This document shows, in pieces, positions 36,091 through 50,000 of a DNA stretch of 64,000 nucleotides. Each line of letters starts with the position of its first letter. Positions within the stretch are counted from its first letter, which is position 1. Location of the stretch: contig CM119269.1 of the NCBI GenBank assembly GCA_051294375.1, positions 5,529,609 to 5,593,608 of the forward strand, written 5' to 3'. Origin of the DNA: Paraspadella gotoi. Taxonomy: Eukaryota > Chaetognatha. Made by a program: the position numbers and the translations under genes. The notes beneath the pieces were generated by a model, which saw nothing but the letters and a program-made list of their open reading frames with translations, was not told where the DNA came from and made no database searches.

Positions 36091-39000
36091 CTACACTGAG
36101 CAACGTTTTTTAAAATCATAGGAGTAGGCAGTTTCGTCCGACTCTTCGTACTGCGTCACGCTCTGGTACCCATAACGCGTCGAAGCGCCGGTGCCGTAAT
36201 TGTCTTGTGACGGAGCCGGGGCGGCATAGGCGGCGTCACGCCGAGTAGGACTAGATCCGGATCGGCGCCGATCCGGACCTGATCGATGATTGTAGCACGT
36301 GCAGCTGCAAACAGAGGCAGAGTCGCTCTCGTCAAGCGCTCGCATTGGCTCACCAGAATCGACAGCGACGCTGGCGTTTGGGACGCCGCGCCCGGTGCTT
36401 TGGTGATACGCCGATGGATGGATGACGTCGCCGTCCAGTCGCGCCGCCGTCGCCTTGTGGGGGAAGAAGGAGATACTATTTTTAAAAGTCGAAAGTTATT
36501 TTAATTGGTTATGGTGGACTAAAATCCACCAACCGTTCATCAGCGGCCATTGGTGACGGAGGCAAGTCATTCGCCTCCCAACCAAAAGGTCCGGGATTCT
36601 AGCCCGTTGGCCACCTAGCAGTTAAGAGGGACGGGGCACTTAACCCGCCTGTAACATGGTGTTACAGCCTGATCCGAAGCTCAGGGACTGCTTATATTGA
36701 ACGGTTCTGTCACTAACACATAACAATTATCACTGTCTCTTCATTGGTGAGCCGACTTCCAAACACAACAGCAACAACACTTTCAGGCGACAGGCCTCAA
36801 CCTGGCGATGCACTTTCCGCCAACAACACATCAGGCGAATGCCTCAACTTGGTGACGTACTTTCCACCAACGGCAATTCACTGAAGAGACGCAACAGACT
36901 TCTCCTACGGGAGGGGGGTATGTATGGTGGACTAAATCCACAACCGTTCATAGCGGCCATTGGTGACGGAGGCAAGTCATTCGCCTCCCAACCCAAAGGT
37001 CCGGGGTTCTAGCCCAGTGGCCGCCTAGCAGTTAAGAGGGACGGGGCGCTTAACCCGCCTGTAACATGGTGTTACAGCCTGATCCGAAGCTCAGGGACTG
37101 CTTATATTGAACGGTTCTGTCACTAACACATAACATTATTATCACTGTCTCTTCATGGTCTATTTAAATTTTAAAAAAACTTTTAGGAGATTGCCCAGGA
37201 AACAGTAGGTAAATTGATGAAATATTTTATAAATTTTTGAAATAAATTCTTAATCATTAAAATTATTATTAGTACAGCTTTGAGATCACTTTGGTAGCTC
37301 TCTCTCACATTAGTGGCTCTGTTCGCGTTCTCCTACCTGCTCTGATTATTTTATTATTAAAATCACGTGATTTGGATTGAGTTTAGCTTTTAATAGCAAA
37401 ATGGCTTCGCCTAGTGAAATCTACAAGGTATAAGATAGGTTAGAGCTAAGTTCTCAATGTTTTTTAATACAATCTCCCTCACTATTGTTTAGGTTTCAAA
37501 TATATTTAAATTTTATTTTCAATTTTTTGACATTTGATGATTGATCAAAGAAAAAACAGCAACAAAGTAAAATAAAACTAAATACCCACCAAAAAAAAAA
37601 GAAAAAATTAAACTATCATTGTCAAAGATAATTGAGAAGTACAAGAGGACGATGATTCGTGGAGTACGTACTGTACTAGTACACTCAGTCTAACTGGTAG
37701 AAAACACAAGGAATGATGGAGCAAACTCAACGAAACCGCCAAAAATATTTTATCCTCTACTCTAAAGTTTAAGCCACATAGCAATTAATATTTTGCCATT
37801 TCTTGCGTCGATACTGTTCTCATTAATATTTATAAACAATATTTTGTATTTACCTGGGCGTGCTTCTCCTCGATCTCGTCTCGTTTCTCGTCTTCTGTAT
37901 TCATTGTCAAAAACCGCAGCACCAACAAGTTCATCGCGGCCGAGACGATCGTCAATCCAAAGACGATGAAGATAAGCGCGAAGGCGACGTACTCGGGGTT
38001 CTGCTGCAGAGCGCCGCGTTGCTGCAGCGCCACGAAGTCGCCGAACCCGATCGTCGTCAGCGTGATGACGCAGTAGTAGAGGGAGTCGAAATAATTCCAG
38101 GACTCCCACGTGGAGAAGACGGCGGCGCCGACGACGATGACCAGCGCCGCACAGATGCTGACCACCATGATCTGGTCGGTCTGAGTCACGCCATCGCTGC
38201 GGAACGAGAGGCACCGCTTGAACCGCTTGAGCAGGAAGCTGACGAGCGTGTTGACCCGCTCACCGATGGACTGAAACATGACAAGTCCGAGCGGGATGCC
38301 AATGAGGGCGTAGAACATGGCGAAGATCTTGCCGCCGCGGGTGTGAGGGGCGGTGTGGCCGTAGCCTGTCAAGAGTTGGGGAACGGGGGAGAGGGGAAGG
38401 GGAGCTTTCGATTTATATTTTGTTTCGGGGGGAAAAAAAAGGAACGGAAAAAACCAAAATAACAAAACATCGTAAAAATGATTTTATTTTTCTCGGTCGC
38501 GTCAGTTTTACTTCTGGTCAACGTCGTTCCTTATTTCTGTTTTTGAGGAGAAAGATAATTCTTGTTTTTTTTTGCTGATTCGAGAAAAACTTGCTAAAAA
38601 TCCATAAAACTCGGAACTGACTCTAAACTGGGGAATAATTTTTTATTCTCCTCTGGGACCGACAAAACAAGAAATAGGGAAAAAAAATGAGAACCGGCCG
38701 ACAAACATAGACTTAGTCTTAGAGGGATGCATCTCTCTCTCGATGGACGCATCTAAAAAAAAATATAGGCGTCATATTTCGTTATTTCATCGACGCAGTT
38801 TCGTTGCTGTCACTTTTATTTGTGCCGCATCGTCAGTTTTTAAAACTTGACGCTGCCGACGCGAGAAATATCTCCGTCGTCAGCTTTTACGGGCTTCAAT
38901 GTTTTGTCATCCCATCGTCGTCGGAAGACTTGAATTGCGTCGTTGAGGCACATGTGTACACCGTACAGATACTGGAATTTCAAATACAAACTGCTTAAAT

Positions 39001-40457
39001 TAAGCCTTAATACAAGCTCCTTTAAGTAAGTAGTAACCACGCCTATTTACTTCGTTGAGCTTATTGCTAAGTGCTTAGTCCCGTATATATATTATATTAT
39101 ATTATTTTGTTAATGAAAAATAAATTTCTTTAGTTGAAGTCTTTTATTTCAATTAAAAACTTGAGCAATCAGTTTCTCTTTTTATACAAATCTTAAAAGG
39201 GGAAAAAGTTTCACAGCAAAAAACGACTAAAATCCAATTTACTTTAATGAATCAAAAAAAAAAATTGACTAGTTGACCAATAGAAAACAAAGCTAGCAAC
39301 TTAAATATCAGCATAAAGACGTAAAAATCGTATCTGATTAGTTTACAGACACGAAAAACTTTAAATTAAATTAGCGACAAAAATATCGAAATATATCAGA
39401 CGATGGTGTCCCTGACGCATGATTTTCCGTCGTCGTCATCGTCGTCATCGTCTCGACGTCTCGTCGCCGTTGTCGTCGTCACCGCCGCAGCCACCGCTGC
39501 CGCAGCTGCTGTCGACGCAGCTGCTTCGCTGACGACAAACTTACGAAATCGGGAGCCGGGAATTTTCCCAGGCGTTCTCTCGTCCCCCTCAAGTTCTGTG
39601 GCGCCTCCAGCGCCTCCCGCGGCGTCGCCCGCCGAGGCCGCTCCCGCTGCGGATGCCGCTGCCACAGCGTTGCGCATGACGGCGCGACTGGCGCGGATCT
39701 TCTGGTCGACATCGTGAAGTCTGTCCGATCCATACTCGAACTCTGATGGACCCAGATCCATGAAGCCACCGTCGTCGTCTTCGTCGTCGTCGTCTTCGTC
39801 AAATTCTTCGTCGTCGTCATCGTCGTCGTACATGTCGAGGCCGACGTCGTCGCCGCCTTCGTCGTCGTCGTCATCCGTGACGAAGGGTTTCGGCTTGGCA
39901 GTTCCGTCCGTCGTGCCCTCGATAATGTGTCGCAGCTCGACCAGGCCGACCACGCCCACAAGGTGCCCGATGTTGGTCACGTAGGCCTGTTTGAGCGAGA
40001 GCAGCGAAAATAGCGAGTGGACTTTGTGGAGCGAAGTATGGGAGACGAGTTGGAAAGGAGCGGGATCGATGATGCAGCTGGAGTGGAAAGAGACAATTTT
40101 GAGGGACTTGTTTATCTTTAAAAGAAAAGATTCTTTTCCTTATTTTCTTCTTTTTTAATTTTTGATTGCCTTTTCATGATTTTATTTTCTTTTCTTTTCT
40201 TTTCTTTTCTTTTCTTTTCTTTTCTTTTCTTTTCTTTTCTTTTCTTTTCTTTTCTTTTCTTTTCTTTTCTTTTCTTATCTTAATGTACTCATTTTTAAAT
40301 TTTTTTTTCTTTTTATTGGTATTTATTGTTTCATTTTAAACGTTTTTATCAATTTATGTGATGTCTTTCTTTCTTTTTTCTTTCTTTAATTTTTAAATTT
40401 TTTTTCTTTCTTTCATTTAAAAAAAAATTGTTTTCTCCTTGCTTTCGTTCTCTAGAG

Positions 40458-40492
<35 letters not shown>

Positions 40493-40579
40493 TTCTTTTT
40501 TCCTTTCTTACTTTCTTTCTTATCTTATCTTTCTTTCTTTAAATTTTCTTTTCTTTCTCTCGTATATTGTTCTTTTTCT

Positions 40580-40615
<36 letters not shown>

Positions 40616-43600
40616 TCCTTTCACCCATTGAAATTGACGATCTTCTCCAACTGTCGATCCTCCCACGCCTTCTGCTCTTCGGGCGGAAGGTCGATGACCC
40701 TTTGACCCGAGATCGACGAGGACGATTTGGCGAAGGGAGCGCGGATCATGTGGGCGACGTTCTCGAGTCCCGTACGGACGGACCGTTCCTTGTGGAGATC
40801 CTCCCTGGAGGCACCGGGCGGCTGAAAGACTTGGGAGAATGGATTCGGACTCGTCGCTCCCCCGTGCTGTTTGGCGGAGGAGGAGGAAGAGGAAGAGGAG
40901 GGTTTGGGAGACTTTTTGGTCTCCAACTCGGAATCGCTCATCGACTCGAAGACTTCGTCGTGTTTGGCGGCGACTTCGCCCTCGTCGTCGTCGTCGTCTT
41001 CTGCGTCGCTGCGTCCGAGACGCGATCGCTCTGAGGATTCCGAAGTCGTCCGCTTGAGAATGCTCTTGCCAGGCTTAGCGTCCCAACCGGGCTGGACTCT
41101 GAGAGTGGGCGGTGCCGACTGGGGCACGCCCAGAGACTCGCCTGGGCTCCAGGTTTGATTCATGTGAGCGATGGCACGGAGCTGCTCCTTGACCTGCTCT
41201 AGCCCGGCCAGATTGGGCATTGTCTCGATCACGGACGAGTTGCGGCGCGAAGTCAGACGAGAGGAGATCGAGACTTTGTCAAGATCGTGCTGGGGTTCGC
41301 GCATGCGTCGCTCGCGTCCGATCTGACGGTCCAAAACCAGCTGAAGCTCGGCGCGCTGGACCGAGCCTAGCAACACCATGTGCTGGTGGGAGTCGACCAG
41401 CGGGCAAGAGCGAAGCTTGGTCTTCTCCAGCAGGTTTTTGATCTCCGAGTACTTGGAATCCGTGTAGGAGACGTATTTGACGTCTTTGACCATAAAATCG
41501 TCGACGAAGATGTTGAAGGCGGTGTGGTCTGAAGTGGATATGTCCGGGAGGTAGGGAAGCTTCTTGATGCGGATGATCGAATCGAATATGTTGAGGTCCA
41601 ACGATTTGGCGACAAAGTTGGCCGTCAATACAGCGAAGGCCAACGGCAGGATGTGGTTGATTTGACCAGTCAATTCGGAGACGATGACCGTGGTACTTAT
41701 GGTGTGGGTGGCAGCACCGGCGAATGCGGCGGCGCCCACAACAGCATAGCTGCCGGGAATGATTGGCATGGGGTGGTCGTGATGTATCCCATCGGGAAAC
41801 CACGTGGCCAACGCCTCGCCCACCAAGCGACCAATGGCGGCCCCCAGAGTGAAGACGGGGATGAAGGCGCCTGCCGGAACGGGCAACGTGATCGCCACGA
41901 TCGACATCCAAAATTGCATGAAGATGAAGATGACGAGAGTAATGAAGACGGAGCCGCTGTCGCCGGGCCGCAGCTGCCAATTCTCCAGCACCACCTGCTC
42001 CCTTACATCCGGGTCTGATCCGGCGCCGGTCCAAGTGAAGTTACAGAAGAGCTGCTTGACGGCGGCTCCTTGAGTCAGCTTGCCAGCGAAGTATCGGCCC
42101 GGCCCGAGCGGGCAAGAGAGCGCCGCGATGATGGTGGCCACGACGAAAGGATAGATGAATCGATTCTTTTGCAGGAATTTGTTCAGCCTCTTGTTCCCGC
42201 GCATGAAGAGAACCCAGCGCCGGTGGGAGTAGACGAAAAAGGCGCCGCCGAGACCGCAGACGGCGCCGACGAAGACGTAGGCGAGGAATTCGCTGGGGAA
42301 GAAGGGCAGATCGAGTCGGTAGGTCGTTCTCAACAACGCCGTCACCGTCAACTCGTGTCCGATCCACACGTCCATCAGGCGGAAAACGGCGGCGCTGACG
42401 ACGGCGGCGAAGAATCCCCGCCAATAGTTGGCGGTGGCGAAGAGTGTCGACGTGACTTCGATGGCGAAAAGGACGCCGCCAATGGGCGCCGCGAAGGAGC
42501 AGCCGACGCCGACTGCCACGGCGGCGCCCATCATCGCCGACTGTTTGGACTCGTTTTCGTAGACGCCCTTCTTAGACATGCATTTCCCCAGCAGAGAGGC
42601 CACGATGGAGGAGATGTGAACGAAGGGGCCTTCCTTGCCGAGTGGCAAGCCGCTGCCTAGGGCAGTGATGATCCCGATGCTCTTTGCCACGAAGGTACGG
42701 AAGGTGAGGTACTCGGTGAGGATGACTCCGCGGAAGATGGTCTTCATCTCGGGGATGCCAGACCCGATGGCGTTGGGAGATACGATGTGGGTGAACCCGG
42801 TGGAGAAGAGGATGAAGACGACGGTGAAGAGAATCCAGACGGTGTATTGGAGGTAAGCCGAGTGGGAGTGGAGCTCCTCGTAGACCCAAGAGTGGGCGCG
42901 GTGGCAGAAGACAATGCACCAATCGATCGCGAATGAGACAAGAGACATCGTGACGCCGAGGAGAACGAGAAAGAACCAATCCTCGCCAACGTAGCGGAAG
43001 AAGAACATGCGGAACCGATGGGCGATGGCGACCAGGCCCGTCCAAAAGTCCAGCGGGGTGAAGGAGTCCTTTTTGGCGGCGGCGTCGGCGTCGACGTCGG
43101 CCGCAGGGGGATCCGGCGACGCTGCCGATGGGTCTTTGCTCGCTTCCGCTTCCTGCCGTCGCTGCTGCTGCTGCTGTTCCCGCTGCAGCTTAAGCCGCTC
43201 CGCCTCTCGCTTCGACGCCGCGGCCAGGTCTTCCTTGTACTGACCGCACATCAGCGTCTCCTGATAATTAAGACTCGGTTGCGGTTGATTGGACGCCATG
43301 ACGGAGTTTGGGTGGGCGTGACCGTCCGGAGTTACGTTTTGAAAGACGCCTATGGATCCTGTGGAAAATCCGTTGTGAATTTCTTTCAAAAGCGATCCTC
43401 CATTTTTCGATCGAACAGAAAAAATCGTCTCTCGCGATGAAAGATTTTTTTTTTTTTCAAAGTTGTTTTTAAAAATTAGGTTGATTTTTTTTTTCTTTTG
43501 GGTGAAATCATCGAAAACCGAGATGATCGAGTTTTTGTGAATCGGGGCCAACAACATCCACTGCGCGTGATTCGAAATCGGGGTGAACGGAAGCGCTTGG

Positions 43601-43758
43601 TAACTTTGTGTGTGTGTTGGTTGTGTGAGAGAGGAGAGATTGAGGATGAGAGAGAAAGAGAGAGAGAGAGAGAGACGAGAGGAGAAGAGAGAGAAGAGAG
43701 AGAGGAGAGAGAGAAAGAATAATGAAGAAAGAAAAAAGAAAGAAAGAAAAGAAAGAAA

Positions 43759-43789
<31 letters not shown>

Positions 43790-45009
43790 AATAAAGACAG
43801 AAAGAAAGAAAGAAAATTAGGAATTAAAAAAAAAGAAAAGAAGTTAAATAGAAATAAGCTAATAAGAAAAAAAACTCTTTATAAAAATATAAAGAAGAGT
43901 TGAAGAGTTTAACATTATATTGTATAGTATTAGTAAGCTCAAATCTCTCAAAAGAGATTACGGTGCCTTTTTAAGTCATCGCGACGAGGAGGCGGAAGAC
44001 TTAAGAGCATCAGAGGCTGAAAGGCTAAAAGGCTGCAAGGCCAAGCGCTCTCGAGCGCAACAAAGATGGGAAGCATTAAATTTAAAAGTAAGAAAAACGA
44101 TAAAAAAAAATTATATTTATTATTTCATAATGGTTTTCGGATTTGACGTCATCGGCTTTGTCGCTTTTCAGCCTCGGAAAAAAAAATATTGCTAAAAAGT
44201 ATGTATTTTTTTACTCGTCTAATTTTTTTTTTCTTTTTAAGTTATGTCAAGATATTTCCTTCGGTGAGTCGATGCCCTTCAATGCCATTAACCAAACGGA
44301 GAAAAAATGGCGTTCGCCTATGTAGTTTACCTCTTTGAAAAATAGATTGTCTTGTAGGTAAAAACGAAAAAATACACTTTAATTAGTTTATTCTTATATT
44401 ACAGTATAATAATTAATTTAGCATGATTCGAAAAAAAATGATTGAAAAAAGAAATGCCATGAGCAATTAGTGACAAATTTACCGAAAATTATGTTTTTAT
44501 GTTTTTATGTTTTTATTATTTTTTGTCGGTCAAATATGCTCCTGCGAACCAAAAGTTAAAGATGTCAGTCGGAAACAACAACAATTTCGGAAAAAAGGGC
44601 TGTACATTTTACTATATAGTACAATACAGTACATCGTGCTTTGACGAGAATGAGAATGAGAACAAGAAAAAAAAAGCCCAAATCAGGGTGTATTCACTGA
44701 ATGAAAGACTGGACAACGAGACTTACCGATGGTGGTGAGCACGGTAAGGGCGAAGTAGAACGACCCGGCGAACTTCCACTGGATCCCCGCTTGATGCGGC
44801 ACGAACTTCACGATGACCTTCGACACGTTCAGCATCTCGCTCTGGGAGATGTTGAAGCGGCGCTGGAACGCCGACAGCTGATCGAAGAGCAGCGCCTTCT
44901 CCTGCCGCTCGTTCTCCGATTCCAGGTTATCGAAGATGGCGGCGCCGATGAGGAGGTAAGTGAAGGTAAGGACCACCAGCGCCAACGTGCGGATGTTCTG
45001 TTTCTTCAT
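36091..45009 (-). CDS. TASK-like two-pore-domain potassium channel (host gene)
   Basis: Background K+ leak channel of the plasma membrane, KCNK3/KCNK9 (TASK) type. Exons: 45009-44727, 38365-37854, 36453-36091; spliced 1158 nt, 385 aa (human TASK-1 is 394). The start is diagnostic: [20 protein letters not shown]. First pore [16 protein letters not shown], with the selectivity filter split by intron 1 after TTI; second pore [16 protein letters not shown]. The histidine after the first GYG is residue 98, the same number as the TASK proton sensor, so external acid is expected to inhibit it. After M4 comes the TASK signature [15 protein letters not shown], then a Ser/Tyr/Arg-rich cytosolic tail without domains. 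Intron 1 (38366-44726) encloses the complete ClC gene on the same strand. Intron 2 carries two SINE-1 copies. CT repeats lie just upstream of the start. Confidence 0.94.
36511..36745 (+). repeat. SINE-1, full-length copy a
   Basis: tRNA-derived SINE: ATGGTGGACTAAAATCCACC at the 5' end, a tRNA-like part with GGAGGCAAGTCATTCGCCTC (anticodon-arm-like) and box B-like GGTCCGGGATTCTAGCCC, then an unrelated body ending ATCACTGTCTCTTCA. It lies in intron 2 of the K2P gene. Confidence 0.8.
36775..36890. repeat. Short direct repeat between two SINEs
   Basis: Two imperfect copies of about 46 bp: TCAGGCGACAGGCCTCAACC and TCAGGCGAATGCCTCAACTT, each followed by TGGNGANGNACTTTCC(G/A)CCAAC. It links the two SINE-1 copies and may be part of a longer composite element. 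Confidence 0.6.
36924..37157 (+). repeat. SINE-1, full-length copy b
   Basis: Nearly identical to copy a (ATGGTGGACTAAATCC start, GGTCCGGGGTTCTAGCCC box B-like, ATCACTGTCTCTTCA end), with small deletions near the 5' end. Same strand, about 180 bp downstream of copy a. Confidence 0.8.
38840..38971 (-). other. Possible terminal exon, unassigned
   Basis: An open segment preceded by a fair acceptor (TTTGAAATTCCAG) and ending in a stop codon: starts [16 protein letters not shown], ends [14 protein letters not shown] content is higher than the flanks. It lies in the K2P first intron between K2P exon 2 and the last ClC exon, so it could be an alternative 3' end of either gene. No family recognised; it may be chance. 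Confidence 0.25.
39396..43299 (-). CDS. ClC-2-like voltage-gated chloride channel, nested
   Basis: Plasma-membrane chloride channel of the ClC-1/2/Ka branch. Two exons: 43299-40625 and 40077-39396; spliced 3357 nt, 1118 aa. I start at [15 protein letters not shown] because [13 protein letters not shown] then matches the conserved ClC-2 N-terminus; the frame is open further upstream, so more 5' sequence is possible. Selectivity and gating motifs are intact: [22 protein letters not shown] (gating Glu), [29 protein letters not shown]. First [17 protein letters not shown]; second CBS in exon 2: [21 protein letters not shown] Ser/Asp-rich loop separates them, and a long acidic (Asp/Glu runs) and Ala/Thr-rich tail ends the protein. 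The first exon is 2.7 kb without introns, unlike every neighbour. The only coding intron is full of TTTC repeats. The gene lies in the first intron of the K2P gene, same strand. Confidence 0.95.
40183..40275. repeat. (TTTTC)n microsatellite
   Basis: About 18 copies of TTTTC/TTTCT in the single coding intron of the ClC gene. Confidence 0.95.
40459..40620. repeat. (TTTC)n tracts next to the ClC donor
   Basis: Two TTTC/CTTT runs (about 40459-40495 and 40576-40620); the second ends right at the 5' splice site of the ClC exon at 40625 (purine-rich in the transcript, GAAA repeats). Confidence 0.9.
43641..43830. repeat. GA/GAAA-rich tract upstream of ClC
   Basis: GAGA then GAAA repeats on the plus strand, 340 bp upstream of the ClC start codon, so CT-rich on the ClC strand. 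It probably lies in the ClC promoter or leader region. Confidence 0.85.
43831..44726. other. K2P intron 1, 5' part
   Basis: AT-rich sequence between the first K2P exon and the upstream tract of ClC. Presumably contains ClC promoter sequence. No exon or recognisable element seen. Confidence 0.4.
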
Positions 45010-45082
45010 TGGCGGGAGTTTGGTGAAGCGAAAGCGGTGAGGGGTAGAAAAGAAGGGGGGTAGGTGTTGGTGGGATGGGGAA

Positions 45083-45088
<6 letters not shown>

Positions 45089-45128
<40 letters not shown>
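45089..45128. repeat. (GA)n upstream of the K2P start codon
   Basis: About 19 GA units 80 bp upstream of the K2P ATG, CT-rich on the coding strand, so within the leader or core promoter. Confidence 0.9.
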
Positions 45129-45135
<7 letters not shown>

Positions 45136-45821
45136 TCTCCTTTTTTTACGACATTAAGTCAGTTTCGATTCTCCGATTCGTCGATTCTCTTTTGATTCTC
45201 CTTCTCGGTCACGTGACAAGTTCCTTCAAGTCCGTCTCTTCGACCGTCCTCGATCCGAGCGGACAGGTTCGGCCAAAGTTGAGGCCGGACGTCGGTGAAG
45301 TTCATACGAGCGGAAGAAAAAAAAAGGGAAAGGAGTCGGATGAGACGGATAAAGTCGGTTGGGGATCGATGATCTCTCTTCTTGAGATTTCCTCGAGGAT
45401 ATGAGAATTAGCGATTTGGAAAAAAAGTGAGTGTTTTTTTTTTCTTCTTTTTGATATATTGTCTTCAAGCTTTTTATTTGGATTTTAATAATTGGTCAAG
45501 CGGTTGGCGGCAATAAAGGGAGCCCCCCCACGGCTGATCGAATCGAAAAAGCGAAGTTAAGCTTTTGACGCTTGCGATAAAATTGTTCGATTCACTTGCA
45601 ACGAAGATATTTGATGCCAACGCCAATCTGTAAATAGAAGCAAAAAGTAGTGGCGACTTACCACTCTCGGAATACCTAACACTCTCTCTCCACAGAAATA
45701 GAAGGATGTTTCCTCTTTCTACTAAGAGCTTGGTGGACAGCTTTACGAGGTTTGGGAAAAATTGGGGTGGCCAATGGGTAATGGGCAAAAGCCAATGGCT
45801 TTCGTTAAAAGAAAATGTCTG

Positions 45822-47400
<1,579 letters not shown>

Positions 47401-47429
47401 GGTAACTCTTTCATCCAACGTACCAAAAA

Positions 47430-47700
47430 CAGCTGAACGCAGTTTCCAACAGTGCAAACGCCACTCGGTCGTCCACAGAGCAAACAACCGTGTCCCGGTG
47501 CCATCAGCAACGCAAACAACCGCGTCACTGTACCGTCCACTGTGCAAAACAGCAGCGACACTTTTTCTTCCGCGGTGCAAGCAACAGCTCCACGATGCCG
47601 TCCACAGTGCAAACACCCACGCCACTTGGTCGTTCCAGCGCAAACAACCGAGCAAACAAGATTCAGTTGGAAAGTACTTGAGAAGAGAGTGGCCTTCTCG
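47430..47700. repeat. Degenerate minisatellite, about 33-bp period
   Basis: Recurrent CGTCCAC(A/T)GTGCAAACAACCG-like units with C(A/G)TCAC spacers, six or more diverged copies. Both strands stay open over much of it, giving Cys/Leu-rich or His/Gln-rich frames that I regard as non-coding. Confidence 0.65.
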
Positions 47701-47759
47701 GAGAAGCAGACCTGTTCCTCGCCCAAAACTCGAGAAAGGGAATCGAAGAAGAGCTGATG

Positions 47760-48780
47760 AATTATCACCTGAAATGGGAAGCTTATTCTCCGAATTCTAC
47801 GCTGATCGGAAAATTAGTCTCGGAAGACGCCTATGCGGGTGTTGTGTACAATATTCAATTATTCAAACAAGTCGATATCATTAGAATCAATAAGTTTGGC
47901 TTTTATATTCACCAAGAAAAGTTTTTAGTTATCGAAAATTCTACTGTGTTTTCTTCCTCAAAATTTATCGAACGGACGAACCAGAAACCCGTAAACAAAA
48001 ATGGGGGGAAAAAACGAGAGCTTGTTTCCATCTTTTTATGGTCTAATTGAATCTTCAAAGCAGCTGAGACAAAAATTTAAAAAAAAACGCTTTGAGTGCA
48101 CCGATCGTTTCGGTTTCTTGTTTTTTTTTGGTTTATATTTTTATAAAAACAAAAAACTTATTTTTTTATATAAAGTTAAGCTGTTACAGTTTCTTAATTA
48201 TCAGACTTTGACAACATTTTGCGATGCTCACCCGAAGTCAAAAGAAGTTCATGTCAGCGATTGAAATGAAAGGGAAACGTCCGATTGCACCGGAAGCGAC
48301 GATGAGTTTTTTTTTACATTTCAAGACGTCAATCTCAACTCTAGATTTTAGGACGAATGAACCCAGAACTCAAGTACGGATTTGATTGTCATGGATTTTC
48401 GGAGGACGAGAAGATTTGGTGCGAATTCGAAAATAGTTTTAGCAGAATTTTGAAGTTGGATGAAAATACTATTGGATGAGGAGAGATGAGTGACAGATTT
48501 GAAAATGGGACTTGGCGATCGATTTGAAGCCAGTCGGTGAGGATAGTTGTTTCGTTGATTGGAAGTCGTTTTTCTGTGATTAAAATTGGGAAATACTCGT
48601 TGCGCTTGTAAGTCTAGACGGAAGAATCAGAAAGCGTTTGTCGGTCTTTACATAGAAAAGGCTGGATTGTTTTTAAAGATTTTTATTTTCCTTCTTCGCT
48701 GTCGTGAACAACAGTTTTCCATCTGACTAAATAAATCGTTAAAAGTAAAGCGCTTCCCTTTTTATCCCCACGAACGACCG
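47760..48780. other. No gene recognised
   Basis: AT-rich, with short open frames lacking domains, splice context or homology I can see. Confidence 0.4.
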
Positions 48781-48840
48781 GCGTGGAGACATGGTGCAAA
48801 AAGAGGGAGAGAAAGAGAGAAACAGTCACGGCGACAAGAG

Positions 48841-48940
<100 letters not shown>

Positions 48941-49139
48941 GATGGAAGATAGAGAGAAAAAGAAAGGAGAGACAGAAAGTGAAAACGATAAGATCCCAGC
49001 GAGAAAAATAAAAAAAGAAAGTAAATCATAAAATAAGAAAAGAAAGGAGAAAAATTAGTTATGATTTTTTTAAATTTTTTAATGATTTTTCGCAAAGAAA
49101 CTGAATCAGCGAGAAAGTCAAAATATCGAAGAATTTAGG

Positions 49140-49253
<114 letters not shown>

Positions 49254-50000
49254 GCGTTTTCTTTCGCCAGCCTCTGATGTATGACGCCGGTTGATTCACG
49301 CGTAAAACCCGATCCTCCTCCTCATCGTTTTCTTCTTCCTCTTCCTCCTTCTCTACCTCCTTTTTCCTCTTCGTCCTTCCTTCCCCCCCTCATGATCGAG
49401 GGAGAACGTGAGACGAAGCGAGAGCGAGAGCGAGAGACACAGAGAGAAAGCGACAGAGAGCGAGAGGGGAAGAAATCCACGACTATTCCTGCATCGCATG
49501 CCTCGTATCGCATGTTGCATGGTGCATGCAGAATGTGCAGGACGATGACTCATACGCGCGAGCATCAACACCTTTTTTTCGTTCCCCCGTTTTTTTCTGG
49601 GCTTTTCTTCCTCCTCCTCCTCATCCTCCTCCTCCTCCTCGTCATCTCCTTCAGCGGATCTGGTCTCGCGGTGGCGAAGGAGTGGAGAAGTGGAGGAGGA
49701 AGGTCGGACTGACTTTGGAGGGAAAAACTTTTTCCTGGGTTTTTACGTTCTTAGGATTCTCGCTCTTTAGTGAGTTTACAGCGAATCACAATGAGTTTAC
49801 GACGAAATTGGTACAAGCAACATTAAAGATATTTCTTTATTCTATTGAATAAGCTATCTAATATCTAGTATCTAGTATCTATTCCCTGACTTTGCACAGA
49901 CTATGGTCGGTTAAGGCTTCCTTCTCTCTCACATAGCCCTCTCACGGACCAGTATATTCACTCAAAGAGTAAGTAGTACTCTTTCAATAAAGTAAGTAGT

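Noticed and set aside
37860-38462. 200-codon plus-strand frame opposite K2P exon 2
   Set aside because: Antisense shadow of the conserved channel exon; Asp/Glu/Arg-rich composition mirrors the other strand.
39403-42660. Plus-strand open frames antisense to ClC (Ser-rich, Arg-rich)
   Set aside because: Shadows of the GC-rich ClC exons; no independent domain.
43300-43557. N-terminal extension of the ClC frame upstream of MASNQPQ
   Set aside because: Lys/Phe/Asn-rich intron-like sequence with an acceptor-like TTTTCCACAG at its downstream side; conserved ClC similarity begins only after the chosen Met.
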